NCBI GenBank assembly: GCA_020635085.1
Contig: JACKAL010000004.1
Location: forward strand, 1 to 64,000
Direction of reading: 5' to 3'
DNA length: 64,000 bases
Source of the DNA: Pseudobdellovibrionaceae bacterium
Lineage (GTDB): Bacteria; Bdellovibrionota; Bdellovibrionia; Bdellovibrionales; JAGQZY01
The number at the start of each line of letters is the position of its first letter. The first letter of the stretch is position 1. Position numbers and translations under genes: made by a program. The notes below the pieces were generated by a model that was given only the letters and a program-made list of their open reading frames with translations, was not told the origin of the DNA and did no database searches. This document shows, piece after piece, positions 1-7,195 of the stretch.

Positions 1-148
1 TGAAATATCACATTTTTCAATAGAAATGTGATATTTCACAACAAATGGGGCTGGTGTGAAAAGTAACATTTCTTTGGAAAAATGTCGCTTTTGACTGAAA
101 GCCCTAGCTAAAATGGCCAAACCCCACATTTCCCCCTCGATAATGTGG
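1..148. repeat. Array of three ACATTT/AAATGT dyads
   Basis: Three inverted repeats share an ACATTT ... AAATGT core. Dyad 1 has perfect 15-bp arms at 1-15 and 24-38 (core ACATTT 10-15, AAATGT 24-29, 8-nt spacer). Dyad 2 has cores at 66-71 and 80-85, again with an 8-nt spacer. Dyad 3 has CCACATT 124-130 and AATGTGG 142-148. The centres are about 56 and 60 bp apart. This could be an operator or replication-type protein-binding array, or a set of hairpins; function is unknown. Confidence 0.5.
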
Positions 149-387
149 ACTTTGACCTAAGGGCTTTTCCAGGATTTAATATTAATATGAAGCCCAACGA
201 GGCTCGGCTTCAATAAAATCAAGGGGTTAGCGGCAAAAAAATACCTCCACCATTTTATCAGACGCATTTACGTCCGCAGTTTGTCCGTCAGCTCCAAATT
301 AGAAGGAGCTGGCGGCGGTTTCTGCTTGTGCGTCTGTTGTTGCTCCGTTAACGAGACGGAGGGAGTCGAACCCAAAGGGAATGGTAG
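149..387. other. Intergenic region downstream of the TetR gene
   Basis: No convincing gene is seen. A short hairpin is formed by CTCCGT and ACGGAG around 342-360. Next to it, 353-373 read on the minus strand looks like the T-loop and acceptor end of a tRNA or tmRNA, with a TTCGACT loop. GGGCTT (161-166) and AAGCCC (190-195) form another inverted repeat. An open frame on the plus strand at 281-562 is Cys-rich, overlaps the TetR gene and has no family resemblance. Confidence 0.4.
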
Positions 388-996
388 CTATGGCGTTTCC
401 GTGCAGAAAGTCGCCTCGAGCCCCAGGATCGCGGCTTTGATTCTCATTCTAAGTTCAGCATCTGTATCTGCGGGTTCTTTCTTCCGGGCGCCACGGTTGT
501 TTACTTCAAGCAAGATATTAGGAATTCCAACAGCTCCGAGCAGAAATCGAACAGCGTGGTGAGGATTCGAGAGCGAGAGGCTTCGCTTCCGTATGTGAAC
601 ATTTAGCGCGCTTCTCAAAAGGACAAAGTGTTTCGAAAAATTTTTGCGAAGGAAAGATGTCACCACGCGATCATTCGATAGAACGTCCGATAGAATCGCT
701 GTCAAAATCTCGCGATGGTCGCGCGAAAAAGTGGCGATTTGAAAAAGGACATCGTTGAGATCACCGGTTTCGTCATGAGCCTTTCCAAGATCGGCAAGAA
801 ATCCAAGATAGATCTCATTTAGCGCCCGAAGGATGAATTTTTCCTTCGTCCCAAAATGATAGGCAAACATTCCCAGGTTCGCGCCAGCCTCGTTGGCCAC
901 GTCTCTCACCGAGAGGTTTGACGCTCCATGCTTCTTCAGGAGTTTGATACCAGCCTCGATCATTTTCTTGTCTAAATTATTGGATTTTCTAGCCAT
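388..996 (-). CDS. TetR/AcrR-family transcriptional regulator
   Basis: A 202-residue protein of normal TetR length. The N-terminal helix-turn-helix is at about residues 12-58, with the typical VRDVANEAGANLGMFAYHF stretch (29-48) followed by TKEKFI. The C-terminal part is a variable helical ligand domain, so the inducer cannot be named. The gene is divergent from the cupin/cytochrome cluster that starts at 1091, and two dyads lie between them. It probably represses itself and that cluster, which is inference from layout. It lies in the GC-rich block that differs from most of the window. Confidence 0.85.
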   Translation of the reverse strand: MARKSNNLDKKMIEAGIKLLKKHGASNLSVRDVANEAGANLGMFAYHFGTKEKFILRALNEIYLGFLADLGKAHDETGDLNDVLFQIATFSRDHREILTAILSDVLSNDRVVTSFLRKNFSKHFVLLRSALNVHIRKRSLSLSNPHHAVRFLLGAVGIPNILLEVNNRGARKKEPADTDAELRMRIKAAILGLEATFCTETP

Positions 997-1016
997 TTTT
1001 CACCACTTTATATAAC

Positions 1017-1064
1017 TATACGATCGTATAAAATCAGTTGATTTTTATTATACATACGTATAAT
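1017..1064. promoter_or_regulatory. Probable TetR operator pair in divergent promoter region
   Basis: Two dyads lie between the divergent TetR and cupin genes. One is a perfect 14-bp palindrome, TATACGATCGTATA, at 1017-1030. The other is an 18-bp near-perfect palindrome at 1047-1064 with one mismatched pair and arms ATTATAC / GTATAAT. Both share the TATAC...GTATA core. This is the expected position and form of a TetR-family operator; binding is inferred. Confidence 0.7.
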
Positions 1065-1090
1065 AATGGACGCTGAGCATAGGAGTCAAA

Positions 1091-1459
1091 ATGAAAGCAG
1101 TAAAATATTTATTACCACTCGCGATTGGTTCCTTAAGCGGGCCTGCGTTTGGAGAGATGGGGAACAAGATGAAGGGTTCGATTTCGGATTCGGTTCAGTT
1201 GAAAAAGGAAGATAAGTCGGTGGCGTCTCTTTTCAGTGGCTCATTCAAAGTTATGGGAATTGGTCTGATGAAAGGCCAAAAGCTAGAGAAGCATTCGACG
1301 CCGACCTCTGCCTTTCTCCATGTCCACAGCGGAGCCGTTGTCTTTTCAATGGGAGACAAAAAAGAATTGCTGCGCGCGGGTGATTACTTCGCGATCCCTC
1401 CTAAGGAAGTGCATGAAGTTGAGGCGAGCGAAGATTCCAGGCTGATGTTGATAAAGTGA
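1091..1459 (+). CDS. Secreted cupin-domain protein
   Basis: A 122-residue protein with an N-terminal signal peptide (cut probably after about residue 21, PAFG). A single cupin fold follows. Visible candidate metal ligands are His68, His77 and His79 in the HVHSG stretch, and His109 in PPKEVHEV; GDYF plus IPP is the usual second cupin motif. Such small periplasmic cupins bind a metal or small ligand, and the substrate cannot be told. An AGGAGTC ribosome site precedes the start. It is the first gene of a tight cluster with two membrane proteins and a c-type cytochrome. Confidence 0.75.
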   Translation: MKAVKYLLPLAIGSLSGPAFGEMGNKMKGSISDSVQLKKEDKSVASLFSGSFKVMGIGLMKGQKLEKHSTPTSAFLHVHSGAVVFSMGDKKELLRAGDYFAIPPKEVHEVEASEDSRLMLIK

Positions 1460-1466
1460 GGTCTTT

Positions 1467-1916
1467 ATGAGCGCGGACTTAGTAATTGCTTCCTGCTCCA
1501 AAGAGAGCAAGCAGATCGGAATGAAGAATCTCATCGTAGGCCTATGGACGATGGGGGTATTCATGTTTCTCGGATTCGTTCTCGTTTACTTGCGAGACTT
1601 CGCCCCGAATGCTGCAGAATGGGCCGCGCAGTACGGGATCGGGAAGCACTTCGAAACTCGCTTGGCCCATGTTCATGGAACACTTTTCGGGTTTCTGAAT
1701 GTCGTAATTGGATTCTTGCTGTATCAGCTGCCAGTATGCGCTCGCGGGACAAGGATTGTGTCGTGGCTGAGCCTGGGCGGCATTCTGATGCCCGTTGGAA
1801 TCCTTGGTGAAGTCGTGCTTGGTAGCTCCCCGATTTTTGTTCTTCTTGGAGCCGTGAGCATGACGCTGGCTATGGTTCTGTATGGGGTTGCTCTCTTCAA
1901 GCACAGGAATGGTTGA
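1467..1916 (+). CDS. Four-helix membrane protein with conserved-looking histidines
   Basis: A 149-residue protein not recognised by name. Four hydrophobic segments are visible at about 23-43, 70-88, 97-118 and 123-145. The stretch LAHVHGTLFGF (67-77) has two histidines at the mouth of helix 2. It recalls heme-binding helices of oxidase subunit I-like and b-type cytochrome proteins, so a heme or quinone role is possible but not shown. The start at 1467 follows a GAGG motif that overlaps the cupin stop; an internal Met at 1521 is an alternative start. It lies in the same transcription unit as the cytochrome gene downstream. Confidence 0.6.
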   Translation: MSADLVIASCSKESKQIGMKNLIVGLWTMGVFMFLGFVLVYLRDFAPNAAEWAAQYGIGKHFETRLAHVHGTLFGFLNVVIGFLLYQLPVCARGTRIVSWLSLGGILMPVGILGEVVLGSSPIFVLLGAVSMTLAMVLYGVALFKHRNG

Positions 1917-1987
1917 GAAAGGATCTATATGGAAGAAACCAATTTCAATTCAAAGTCGGTCAAGAAACAGAATGCAGGGGAGCGAGC

Positions 1988-2536
1988 ATGAAAAATAGAT
2001 TGGGCCTAGTTTCTTTGGCGCTTTGGGTTTTAACAATTGGGGTATTCGCGTTTTTTTTCGTAAGGGGAACGACTTCAGTAAGTACCGATCAAAGAAGATC
2101 CGTGAATTTGTCTCCGGTCGAGAAAGATCTTGTTCTAGGTGAAATGCGCACAATGCTTAAAGCAATTAACGGCATGCTAGGGGCTTTGAGCGATGGTGAT
2201 ATGAGCAAGGCCGCTGAGGCCGCTGCTTCGGCAGGAATGGCGATGGCCGTAGACACCAGTCCGATATTGATGGCGAAGTTGCCATTGGATTTTAAAGAAC
2301 TGGGAATGGGCACTCACAAGGCATTTGATGACCTTTCCTCCGAAATCAAAAAGGGCGCGACTGTGCCTCAGGTTCTGGTAAAAATGCATCAGATCACAAA
2401 CAGATGTATCGCTTGCCATGAGACAAACCGGCTTGGTTCTATCACTCCGACGTTCGACGGGCTTACTGCACAATTTGCGTTTCATCGCTGGGATATGCCG
2501 ACGGCCCCCGGATTAAACGGAAAAAATTCGCAATGA
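1988..2536 (+). CDS. Membrane-anchored c-type cytochrome, cytochrome c'-like
   Basis: The start was placed at 1988 because AGGGGAGCG precedes this ATG and a hydrophobic anchor follows at once (residues 5-25). The open frame itself extends 25 codons further upstream. The product is 182 residues. The rest is a mostly helical domain with one heme c attachment motif, CIACH, at about 140-144, near the C-terminus. A single C-terminal CxxCH after a helical bundle is the layout of cytochrome c'-type proteins. It would act on the periplasmic face and exchange electrons with the neighbouring membrane proteins (inference). The stop overlaps the next start by 4 nt. Confidence 0.7.
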   Translation: MKNRLGLVSLALWVLTIGVFAFFFVRGTTSVSTDQRRSVNLSPVEKDLVLGEMRTMLKAINGMLGALSDGDMSKAAEAAASAGMAMAVDTSPILMAKLPLDFKELGMGTHKAFDDLSSEIKKGATVPQVLVKMHQITNRCIACHETNRLGSITPTFDGLTAQFAFHRWDMPTAPGLNGKNSQ

Positions 2537-2925
2537 TTAAATATCTGATACCGGGTTTCATCGTTTTATTTGGCTTTATGACTCTTAGAGAGGGCGGTTC
2601 CGTTTTGTTTTTTGATGGAGTTGCCAGGCAAGAAGCCGGAGCCTTTGTGCCATTTGTTCTATGGTTCAATTTTCTGACGGGCTTTGCGTTGGTGACGGTA
2701 GGAGTGGCATTATTCAGGAATGCGAAGTGGTCGTTCCGCGTTTCTGCTGTGGTGGCGGCGCTTTCTTTTCTGGTTTTGGCGGCGTTTTTGATTTTTGTGG
2801 CTTTCGGCGGACGGCATGAAGTCCGAACCTTGATTGCGATGCCGCTTCGAACCCTGATTTGGGTGGGGATCGCATATTGGTGTTCGCGAGTGCGGAAAAA
2901 GGAATTCAAGGGAGCATTAAAATAA
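2533..2925 (+). CDS. Small integral membrane protein
   Basis: A 130-residue protein with about four membrane segments (roughly 3-20, 38-60, 68-92, 100-120) and a basic C-terminal tail (RVRKKEFKGALK). It has no recognised family. Its ATG overlaps the stop of the cytochrome gene (ATGA), so the two are translationally coupled. It is the last gene of the cluster that the TetR protein probably controls. Confidence 0.6.
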   Translation: MIKYLIPGFIVLFGFMTLREGGSVLFFDGVARQEAGAFVPFVLWFNFLTGFALVTVGVALFRNAKWSFRVSAVVAALSFLVLAAFLIFVAFGGRHEVRTLIAMPLRTLIWVGIAYWCSRVRKKEFKGALK

Positions 2926-2960
2926 ACAATTATTATTTAGTTTCCAGGTTGCAAGATCGC

Positions 2961-3500
2961 TCAAAGATTCTCTTTTTTAAGATCGATCCTGGCCTCGCTA
3001 GGACCCAGAAGATCTTCCAGGAAAAATGCCGCGAGCTCCGAGCGGCCGGACAGACCAGACTTCTCGTAGATGGCGGTGGATTGCGCTCGTGCGGTCTTTT
3101 CTGATGTCTTTCGGATCTCCGCGATTTCCTTAAGGCTCAATCCTTTCAGGAGAAGAAAGGCGACTTCTTTCTCGGAGATTGTCAGTTTCCAGGATGTCAG
3201 CTGCCGCTCGATTTCTTGAGAGAGGCCTTCAATGTGGACTCGGGCTTGTTTTCTCCACTGTTCGGCCTCTGCTTGGAGACTGCTCGACTTGAGAACTTCA
3301 GCCGCCAAGGATCGCTTCAGTGCGAATGAGCCTCGAAGAAGGAAGACAACGCCGGCGAGAGCTGCTAGAGCCACAAATCCTTCAGCAGCCAAGTGCCACC
3401 AACGGGCGCCCTCGCTGGAGTCGGTGATAAGGTCCGTCCCAACGAAGACGGCGGTTCCCAGGAGGATCGTGATGATGACCCAGCGTTCTCGGTTGTTCAT
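2961..3500 (-). CDS. Membrane-anchored LuxR-type HTH regulator
   Basis: A 179-residue protein. Two membrane segments lie at the N-terminus (about 8-25 and 37-56). A coiled stretch follows (about 60-108), then a C-terminal LuxR/GerE helix-turn-helix (about 110-165) with LTISEKEVAFLLLKGLSLKE and ARAQSTAIYEKSGLSGRSEL. The order anchor, linker and HTH is known from Bdellovibrio-group proteins, whereas most LuxR proteins carry a receiver or ligand domain. It is convergent with the redox cluster and lies just after the cytochrome b561 gene on the same strand (12-nt gap), so it may be in one operon with it. Confidence 0.75.
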   Translation of the reverse strand: MNNRERWVIITILLGTAVFVGTDLITDSSEGARWWHLAAEGFVALAALAGVVFLLRGSFALKRSLAAEVLKSSSLQAEAEQWRKQARVHIEGLSQEIERQLTSWKLTISEKEVAFLLLKGLSLKEIAEIRKTSEKTARAQSTAIYEKSGLSGRSELAAFFLEDLLGPSEARIDLKKENL

Positions 3501-3512
3501 GCGGGCGCCTTT

Positions 3513-4253
3513 CTAGTCGTCGTCGTCTTCGTGTTCGGGGCCATCCTTCGCGTTTCCCTGATGTTCCGCGGACTCATTCTCTCCAAGTTGGAGTTTCACA
3601 CCAAAGACACTGGTCGTTGCCTGGGCGGCATCGTAGTTCTTATAGACGTGAAAGGCAAATAAGCCAATGATTCCCGCCATTCCCATAGCAACGAATCGGT
3701 GGGAACTTGCGATCGGTAACGCCCCCTCTTCGTTGTCTTTCTTGCCATGAACCATACTGAGGGCGATCCCGTCCCGGTGACGAAGGCTGTGCAGAACAAT
3801 GCCTGCCACGTGCGCCACCACGACAAAGGCAAATGCGTCCGCCATGAGCTCATGGATATCTTCAAAGGCCTCCTTTTGACCCGTAGCCATGAGATAGCCG
3901 GTAGCGCCAAGCCCGAGCGCGAGGCCAATCATCGCGACCGCGGCCCAGGCCGAGGCTGGATTGTGCGCGAAGTAGGTTCGCCCTTTGGTGCTTAAGATTT
4001 CGCGGAAGTACTCCATCAGCCGCAAGGGGTTCAGCAGGAACGATGAAAAGCGGGCATAGCGAGATCCAACGATCCCCCAAACGAAGCGAAGCAGGGTTGT
4101 GACGAATAGAATCAATCCCAACAGCATGTGCTGGGAAAACCAGGGCGATTCGTCATCGGTGAGCTGTGCGATCGCATAGGCCGCGACGAACAGGCCGGCA
4201 AAAAGCCAGTGAAAGAGCCTGGTGGGTAGATCGTAAACCTTTGATTTATTCAT
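3513..4253 (-). CDS. Cytochrome b561-family protein
   Basis: The start at 4253 was chosen over an upstream Met at 4415 because AAAGGGAGGCACT sits directly before it. The product is 246 residues. It opens with the family motif YDLPTRLFHW (His15) and has about four core membrane helices plus a fifth near residue 205. Further candidate heme-b ligands are in FSQHMLLG, the IHELMADAF region and VVVAHVAGIVLHSL. The C-terminal tail is very acidic and ends in DDDD. It moves electrons between the quinone pool and periplasmic partners. It is divergent from a small PepSY-like protein, a common pairing for these cytochromes. Confidence 0.85.
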   Translation of the reverse strand: MNKSKVYDLPTRLFHWLFAGLFVAAYAIAQLTDDESPWFSQHMLLGLILFVTTLLRFVWGIVGSRYARFSSFLLNPLRLMEYFREILSTKGRTYFAHNPASAWAAVAMIGLALGLGATGYLMATGQKEAFEDIHELMADAFAFVVVAHVAGIVLHSLRHRDGIALSMVHGKKDNEEGALPIASSHRFVAMGMAGIIGLFAFHVYKNYDAAQATTSVFGVKLQLGENESAEHQGNAKDGPEHEDDDD

Positions 4254-4429
4254 AGTGCCTCCCTTTAGATGTCTCAATGATGGGGCTGGCTCAGGGTTTT
4301 GGCTATGGGGCAAATGCCCAATAACTAGTAAAAACAATGGCTTAAGGCTTATGCCCCATGGCCAAATCGAGCCGTCGGAAGCATCTTTGGTGAAAGGGCA
4401 CGGTGCCCTAATCAACCAAGGAGTGTTTT

Positions 4430-4690
4430 ATGAGAATCGTAACCATGCTAGCCGCCCTGCCGCTTTTGCTGAGTGCCCCGGCGTTCGCCAAAAAGAGCTG
4501 CACGGAAGAGCCCAAATCCAAGTGGATGAGCGAGGAGGCCTTCAAGAAGAAGGTCACGGATGAGGGCTACAAGATCAGAAAGTTCAAGCAACCAGGCACT
4601 TGCTATGAAATCTACGGCACCGACAAAGAAGGCAACGATGTCGAGATTTATTTCAATCCCGTGGACGGCAGTATCGCGAAGAAAAAGTGA
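4430..4690 (+). CDS. Small periplasmic PepSY-like protein
   Basis: An 86-residue protein with a signal peptide (cut after SAPAFA, about residue 20). The mature part has WMSEEAFKKKVTDEGYKIRK followed by CYEIYGTDKEG and IYFNPVDGSI, which is the compact PepSY fold often annotated next to cytochrome b561. Two cysteines (in KSCTEE and GTCYEI) could form a disulfide. A good ribosome site, AAGGAG, precedes the ATG. Divergent from the cytochrome gene, it may be a regulator or partner of it (inference). Confidence 0.7.
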   Translation: MRIVTMLAALPLLLSAPAFAKKSCTEEPKSKWMSEEAFKKKVTDEGYKIRKFKQPGTCYEIYGTDKEGNDVEIYFNPVDGSIAKKK

Positions 4691-4741
4691 AGTCACATGC
4701 GGGGGTATCGGCCCCCGCCATTTTCCTGAGGAGAGATTGTT

Positions 4742-4969
4742 ATGTTGATCGCGATTTTTTTGGGGTTGTTCGGAATCTGGGGCGCTATCCTGACCGCGAT
4801 TCGAATTTCTCTTGAAGGCGGTTGGAAACGCGAGAGAGGAGGCGAGGTGCCTGCGGTTCAAGCGTCGCCGATAAAAGAGCGGGCTGGGCTGAAATTGCAT
4901 TCCGCCTCGAACCCCTCCGTTAGGCAGGCATTCAGCGATCTCTGGAAGGAGATCCTGAAAGGCGCGTAG
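4742..4969 (+). CDS. Short membrane-anchored protein of unknown function
   Basis: A 75-residue protein with a hydrophobic N-terminus (about 2-22) and a soluble, basic C-terminal half. The ribosome site GAGGAGAG precedes it at normal distance. It follows the PepSY-like gene by 51 nt and probably shares its transcript. Its 3' end overlaps by 38 nt the 3' end of the convergent small membrane protein gene. No family is recognised. Confidence 0.5.
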   Translation: MLIAIFLGLFGIWGAILTAIRISLEGGWKRERGGEVPAVQASPIKERAGLKLHSASNPSVRQAFSDLWKEILKGA

Positions 4970-5141
4970 CGGAAGGTTTTTCTCGAAGCAATAACGCCTG
5001 GCCCCACTTGGACGACTGCGAGTCCTTGATGAGCTGAAGCTGCGCGACTCTGACCGTTTGGACAAGGCGCGGGAGCTGCCCTGCCGCTGCGGCGATCAGG
5101 ACGATGATTAGAGCTGCCTCCACTAGTTTATTAAGTCCCAT
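4932..5141 (-). CDS. Short membrane protein of the recombinase-domain gene pair, copy 1
   Basis: The start is set at 5141 (MGLNKLVEAALIIVLIAAA), where its ATG overlaps the stop of the recombinase-domain gene by 11 nt and AGGAGATC precedes it. The product is 69 residues, with one membrane segment (about 5-21) and then GQLPRLVQTVRVAQLQLIKD and SQSSKWG. The same core is found in the proteins at 9799-9969 and 10669-10836, always directly behind a recombinase-domain gene. The C-terminal tail is longer here than in the other two copies. No known family; function unknown. Confidence 0.65.
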   Translation of the reverse strand: MGLNKLVEAALIIVLIAAAAGQLPRLVQTVRVAQLQLIKDSQSSKWGQALLLREKPSATRLSGSPSRDR

Positions 5142-5583
5142 TAGGATCTCCTTCGGATTGTTGTTTTTCTTCCTGATAGCGTTTGACGATCGCTCCGATG
5201 GAGCTGTGAAACCATTTCTTGCCATTTCGCGTGGGAACGCGTTGGTCGTTTAAAGCGCAGGCGATGGCGGTTAGGCTCTTCCCTGCCTGCCAGAGGCCGA
5301 TGACCTTTAGGACGGTTTTGTATTCGCGGGGGTCCTTGACGAGCTTGCCTTCAAGCCAGGCGAAGCCGTAGGGGAGGATCGGTGAGCGCATTCTCACTGG
5401 TTGCTTGGTTTTAGATGCTTTGGCTTTCGAGGCATTTCTAAGCGGCAGCCCGCGGCGGTTCAGCGCCTCGCGAATCGAGGATTTTGCGAAGCCAGTTTTC
5501 TCTTCGATCTCACGTAAAGAGCATCCGGCTTCGTAAAGAGGGGCGCAGACATCGAAGTGATCTTCCCCAGAAAAACTGGACAC
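5131..5583 (-). pseudogene. Recombinase-domain (no resolvase domain) protein, copy 1, 5' end replaced by IS3
   Basis: The 150-codon frame has a short helix-turn-helix (YEAGCSLREIEEKTGFAKSS) and then a Recombinase-type domain (PF07508-like): PYGFAWLEGKLVKDPREYKT, KSLTAIACALND and NGKKWFHSSIGAIVKR. The catalytic serine resolvase domain that normally comes first is absent. The native 5' end is gone: the IS3 element ends at 5558, and the first nine or so codons (start GTG at 5583) are IS sequence. It may still be translated from that start. The related copies are at 9971-10465 (full) and 10437-10676 (truncated). Confidence 0.7.
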
Positions 5584-5626
5584 AAAGGGTTTAAGAGGCT
5601 ATGCATCAAAACGAAGGAGAAACGAT

Positions 5627-5914
5627 ATGCATAGGACCTATACGGAAGAGTTTAAAAAGGAAGCTGTGGCACTAGCAAAAGAGATCGGTATGTCACAGGC
5701 TGCACGCCAACTGGGTATTAATGACTCCAATATCCACGGCTGGAGAGCGAAATTTGAGGGACGTACTCCACAAAGCGGTAAACAGCAAACTCGTCTTACA
5801 GAAGACGAACAGAAAGAGCTAAAAGCCTTACGTAAAGAAGTGGCAGAGCTTAAAAAAGTAAACTTTATTTTAAAGCAAGCGGCTGCTTTTTTTTCACAAG
5901 ACCAAATCAAATAA
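5627..5914 (+). CDS. IS3-family transposase OrfA, copy A
   Basis: A 95-residue protein. The N-terminal helix-turn-helix (TYTEEFKKEAVALAKE, then SQAARQLGINDSNIHGWRAK) binds the IS ends. The C-terminal leucine-zipper-like segment (about 62-88) ends ILKQAAAFFS, as in the IS3 subgroup. Near its end an eight-T run at 5887-5894, read T TTT TTT in this frame, fits a -1 ribosomal slippage site that would fuse OrfA to OrfB. An AAGGAG ribosome site precedes the ATG. Identical in sequence to the copy B protein. Confidence 0.92.
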   Translation: MHRTYTEEFKKEAVALAKEIGMSQAARQLGINDSNIHGWRAKFEGRTPQSGKQQTRLTEDEQKELKALRKEVAELKKVNFILKQAAAFFSQDQIK

Positions 5915-5922
5915 AATTTGAG

Positions 5923-6789
5923 ATGATTAAAATGCTCCACCAATCTCATTTTATTGATGTTAGTACATCCTGTCGTATTTTAAACGTCAGTCGTAGTGGC
6001 TATTATGACTGGTTTCATAGGGAACCGTCCCAACAGCTATTACGTAGAGATACTCTAACTACAAAAATACGTCTGATTCATTCAAATAGTAGAAGCACTT
6101 ACGGCTCCCCTCGGGTCCATAAAGTTCTATTAAGAGAAGGAACCAAATGCAGCGAAAACACAGTCGCTAAAATAATGTCGTTGAACAAAATTTCAGCAAA
6201 GTTAAAAAAACGATACCATGTTGTCACAACACACTCCTCCCACGCATTATCTGTTGCTGGTCGTTTATACCAGACGACGCAAACCGAAGTCGCTCGACCA
6301 GAGCAAGTATGGGTAGGAGACATTACTTACATAAAAACTAAAGAGGGATTTATGTACTTATCCACAGTTATGGATCTCTACACACGTAAAATTGTAGGTT
6401 GGTCATTACAAAACCACATGAAAGTAGATCTTGTTATAGATGCATTTAAACAAGCCTGGGGTCGACGACTGACACCGGCACCCCAATTGATTTACCATTC
6501 CGATCGTGGGAGCCAATACGCAAGCTGTGACTTCAAAGAGTATTTAAATAAAAATAACATTACCCCTAGTATGAGTAGACGGGGCAATTGCTACGACAAT
6601 GCCACGATGGAAAGTTTTTTCCATACATTAAAAACAGAGCTTGTTTACAGAACAACGTTTTTTACGCAAGCACAAGCCCATAGAGAAATATTTGAGTACA
6701 TAGAAATTTGGTACAATAGACAACGACTTCATTCTTCGCTTGGCTATTTGTCACCACTGGAGTATGAACAACAACACATCGCCTCTTAA
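5923..6789 (+). CDS. IS3-family transposase OrfB (DDE integrase core), copy A
   Basis: A 288-residue protein. An N-terminal HTH_21-like segment (residues about 40-100) is followed by the rve integrase core from about 125. The DDE triad is visible as D in VWVGDITYIK, D in LIYHSDRGSQY and E in NATMESFFHTLK. The frame stays open upstream of the ATG into orfA (-1 relative frame), so the active transposase is probably the OrfAB fusion made by slippage at 5887-5894. Intact; identical to the copy B protein, which points to recent transposition. Confidence 0.92.
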   Translation: MIKMLHQSHFIDVSTSCRILNVSRSGYYDWFHREPSQQLLRRDTLTTKIRLIHSNSRSTYGSPRVHKVLLREGTKCSENTVAKIMSLNKISAKLKKRYHVVTTHSSHALSVAGRLYQTTQTEVARPEQVWVGDITYIKTKEGFMYLSTVMDLYTRKIVGWSLQNHMKVDLVIDAFKQAWGRRLTPAPQLIYHSDRGSQYASCDFKEYLNKNNITPSMSRRGNCYDNATMESFFHTLKTELVYRTTFFTQAQAHREIFEYIEIWYNRQRLHSSLGYLSPLEYEQQHIAS

Positions 6790-6820
6790 TTCAAGTGCTG
6801 TCCGTTAATTCTGGGGAAGA

Positions 6821-7006
6821 TCACTTTAACCGTTTAGCTTGATCGACTCGTAAGCCACCGTATTCTCTTTTCCAGCTATTTAAAGTCTGTAAAGTCATAC
6901 CAATCTTACGTGCTGACTCTTCCTTACTCATACCATTACCAACGTTTAACTCATGTGTTCGTGGGTGTTGGATGATCTCCTCTGTCTTATGGATCTTTCT
7001 ACCCAT
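6821..7006 (-). pseudogene. IS407-type OrfA remnant truncated by IS3 copy A
   Basis: The start at 7006 (MGRKIHKTEEIIQ) follows an AAGGAGGCAAA ribosome site. The 61-residue product has a helix-turn-helix (SKEESARKIGMTLQTLNSWK) followed by REYGGLRVDQAKRLK, the hallmark of IS407-group OrfA proteins just before their leucine zipper. It then stops on a TGA supplied by the end of the IS3 element (6821-6823). The zipper and OrfB are lost. This is an older mobile element hit by the younger one. Confidence 0.7.
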
Positions 7007-7195
7007 TTTGCCTCCTTCTTGATCACATGTTGAGTATACCACATGGATCGGATTAGGCCGGTTGGGTCATATATCAATAAACCGATGATATTTAGAAACA
7101 AAAACGATATTAAATTTGAAGCAGGGGCATCGGGTATCATTTTACATACTGAGGATATGTAATTTTTGCCTAACCCAAGCCAGTAGTCAGGATTT

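Larger units (their letters stand above)
5558..6823 (+). mobile_element. IS3-family insertion sequence, copy A (1266 bp)
   Basis: Bounded by TGATCTTCCCCAG at 5558 and its inverted copy ending at 6823; the two 25-bp ends match at 21 positions and begin TG / end CA as in the IS3 family. It carries overlapping-frame orfA and orfB. A second copy of the same length, with identical predicted proteins, lies inverted at 11556-12821. Flanks GAAG and CTTT give no target-site duplication. On the left it cuts the recombinase-domain gene, and on the right an older IS407-type orfA. Confidence 0.9.

Noticed and set aside
281..562. 93-codon plus-strand frame starting MSVSSKLEGAGGG
   Set aside because: It overlaps the 3' part of the TetR gene on the other strand, is Cys-rich and low-complexity at its start, and resembles no family.
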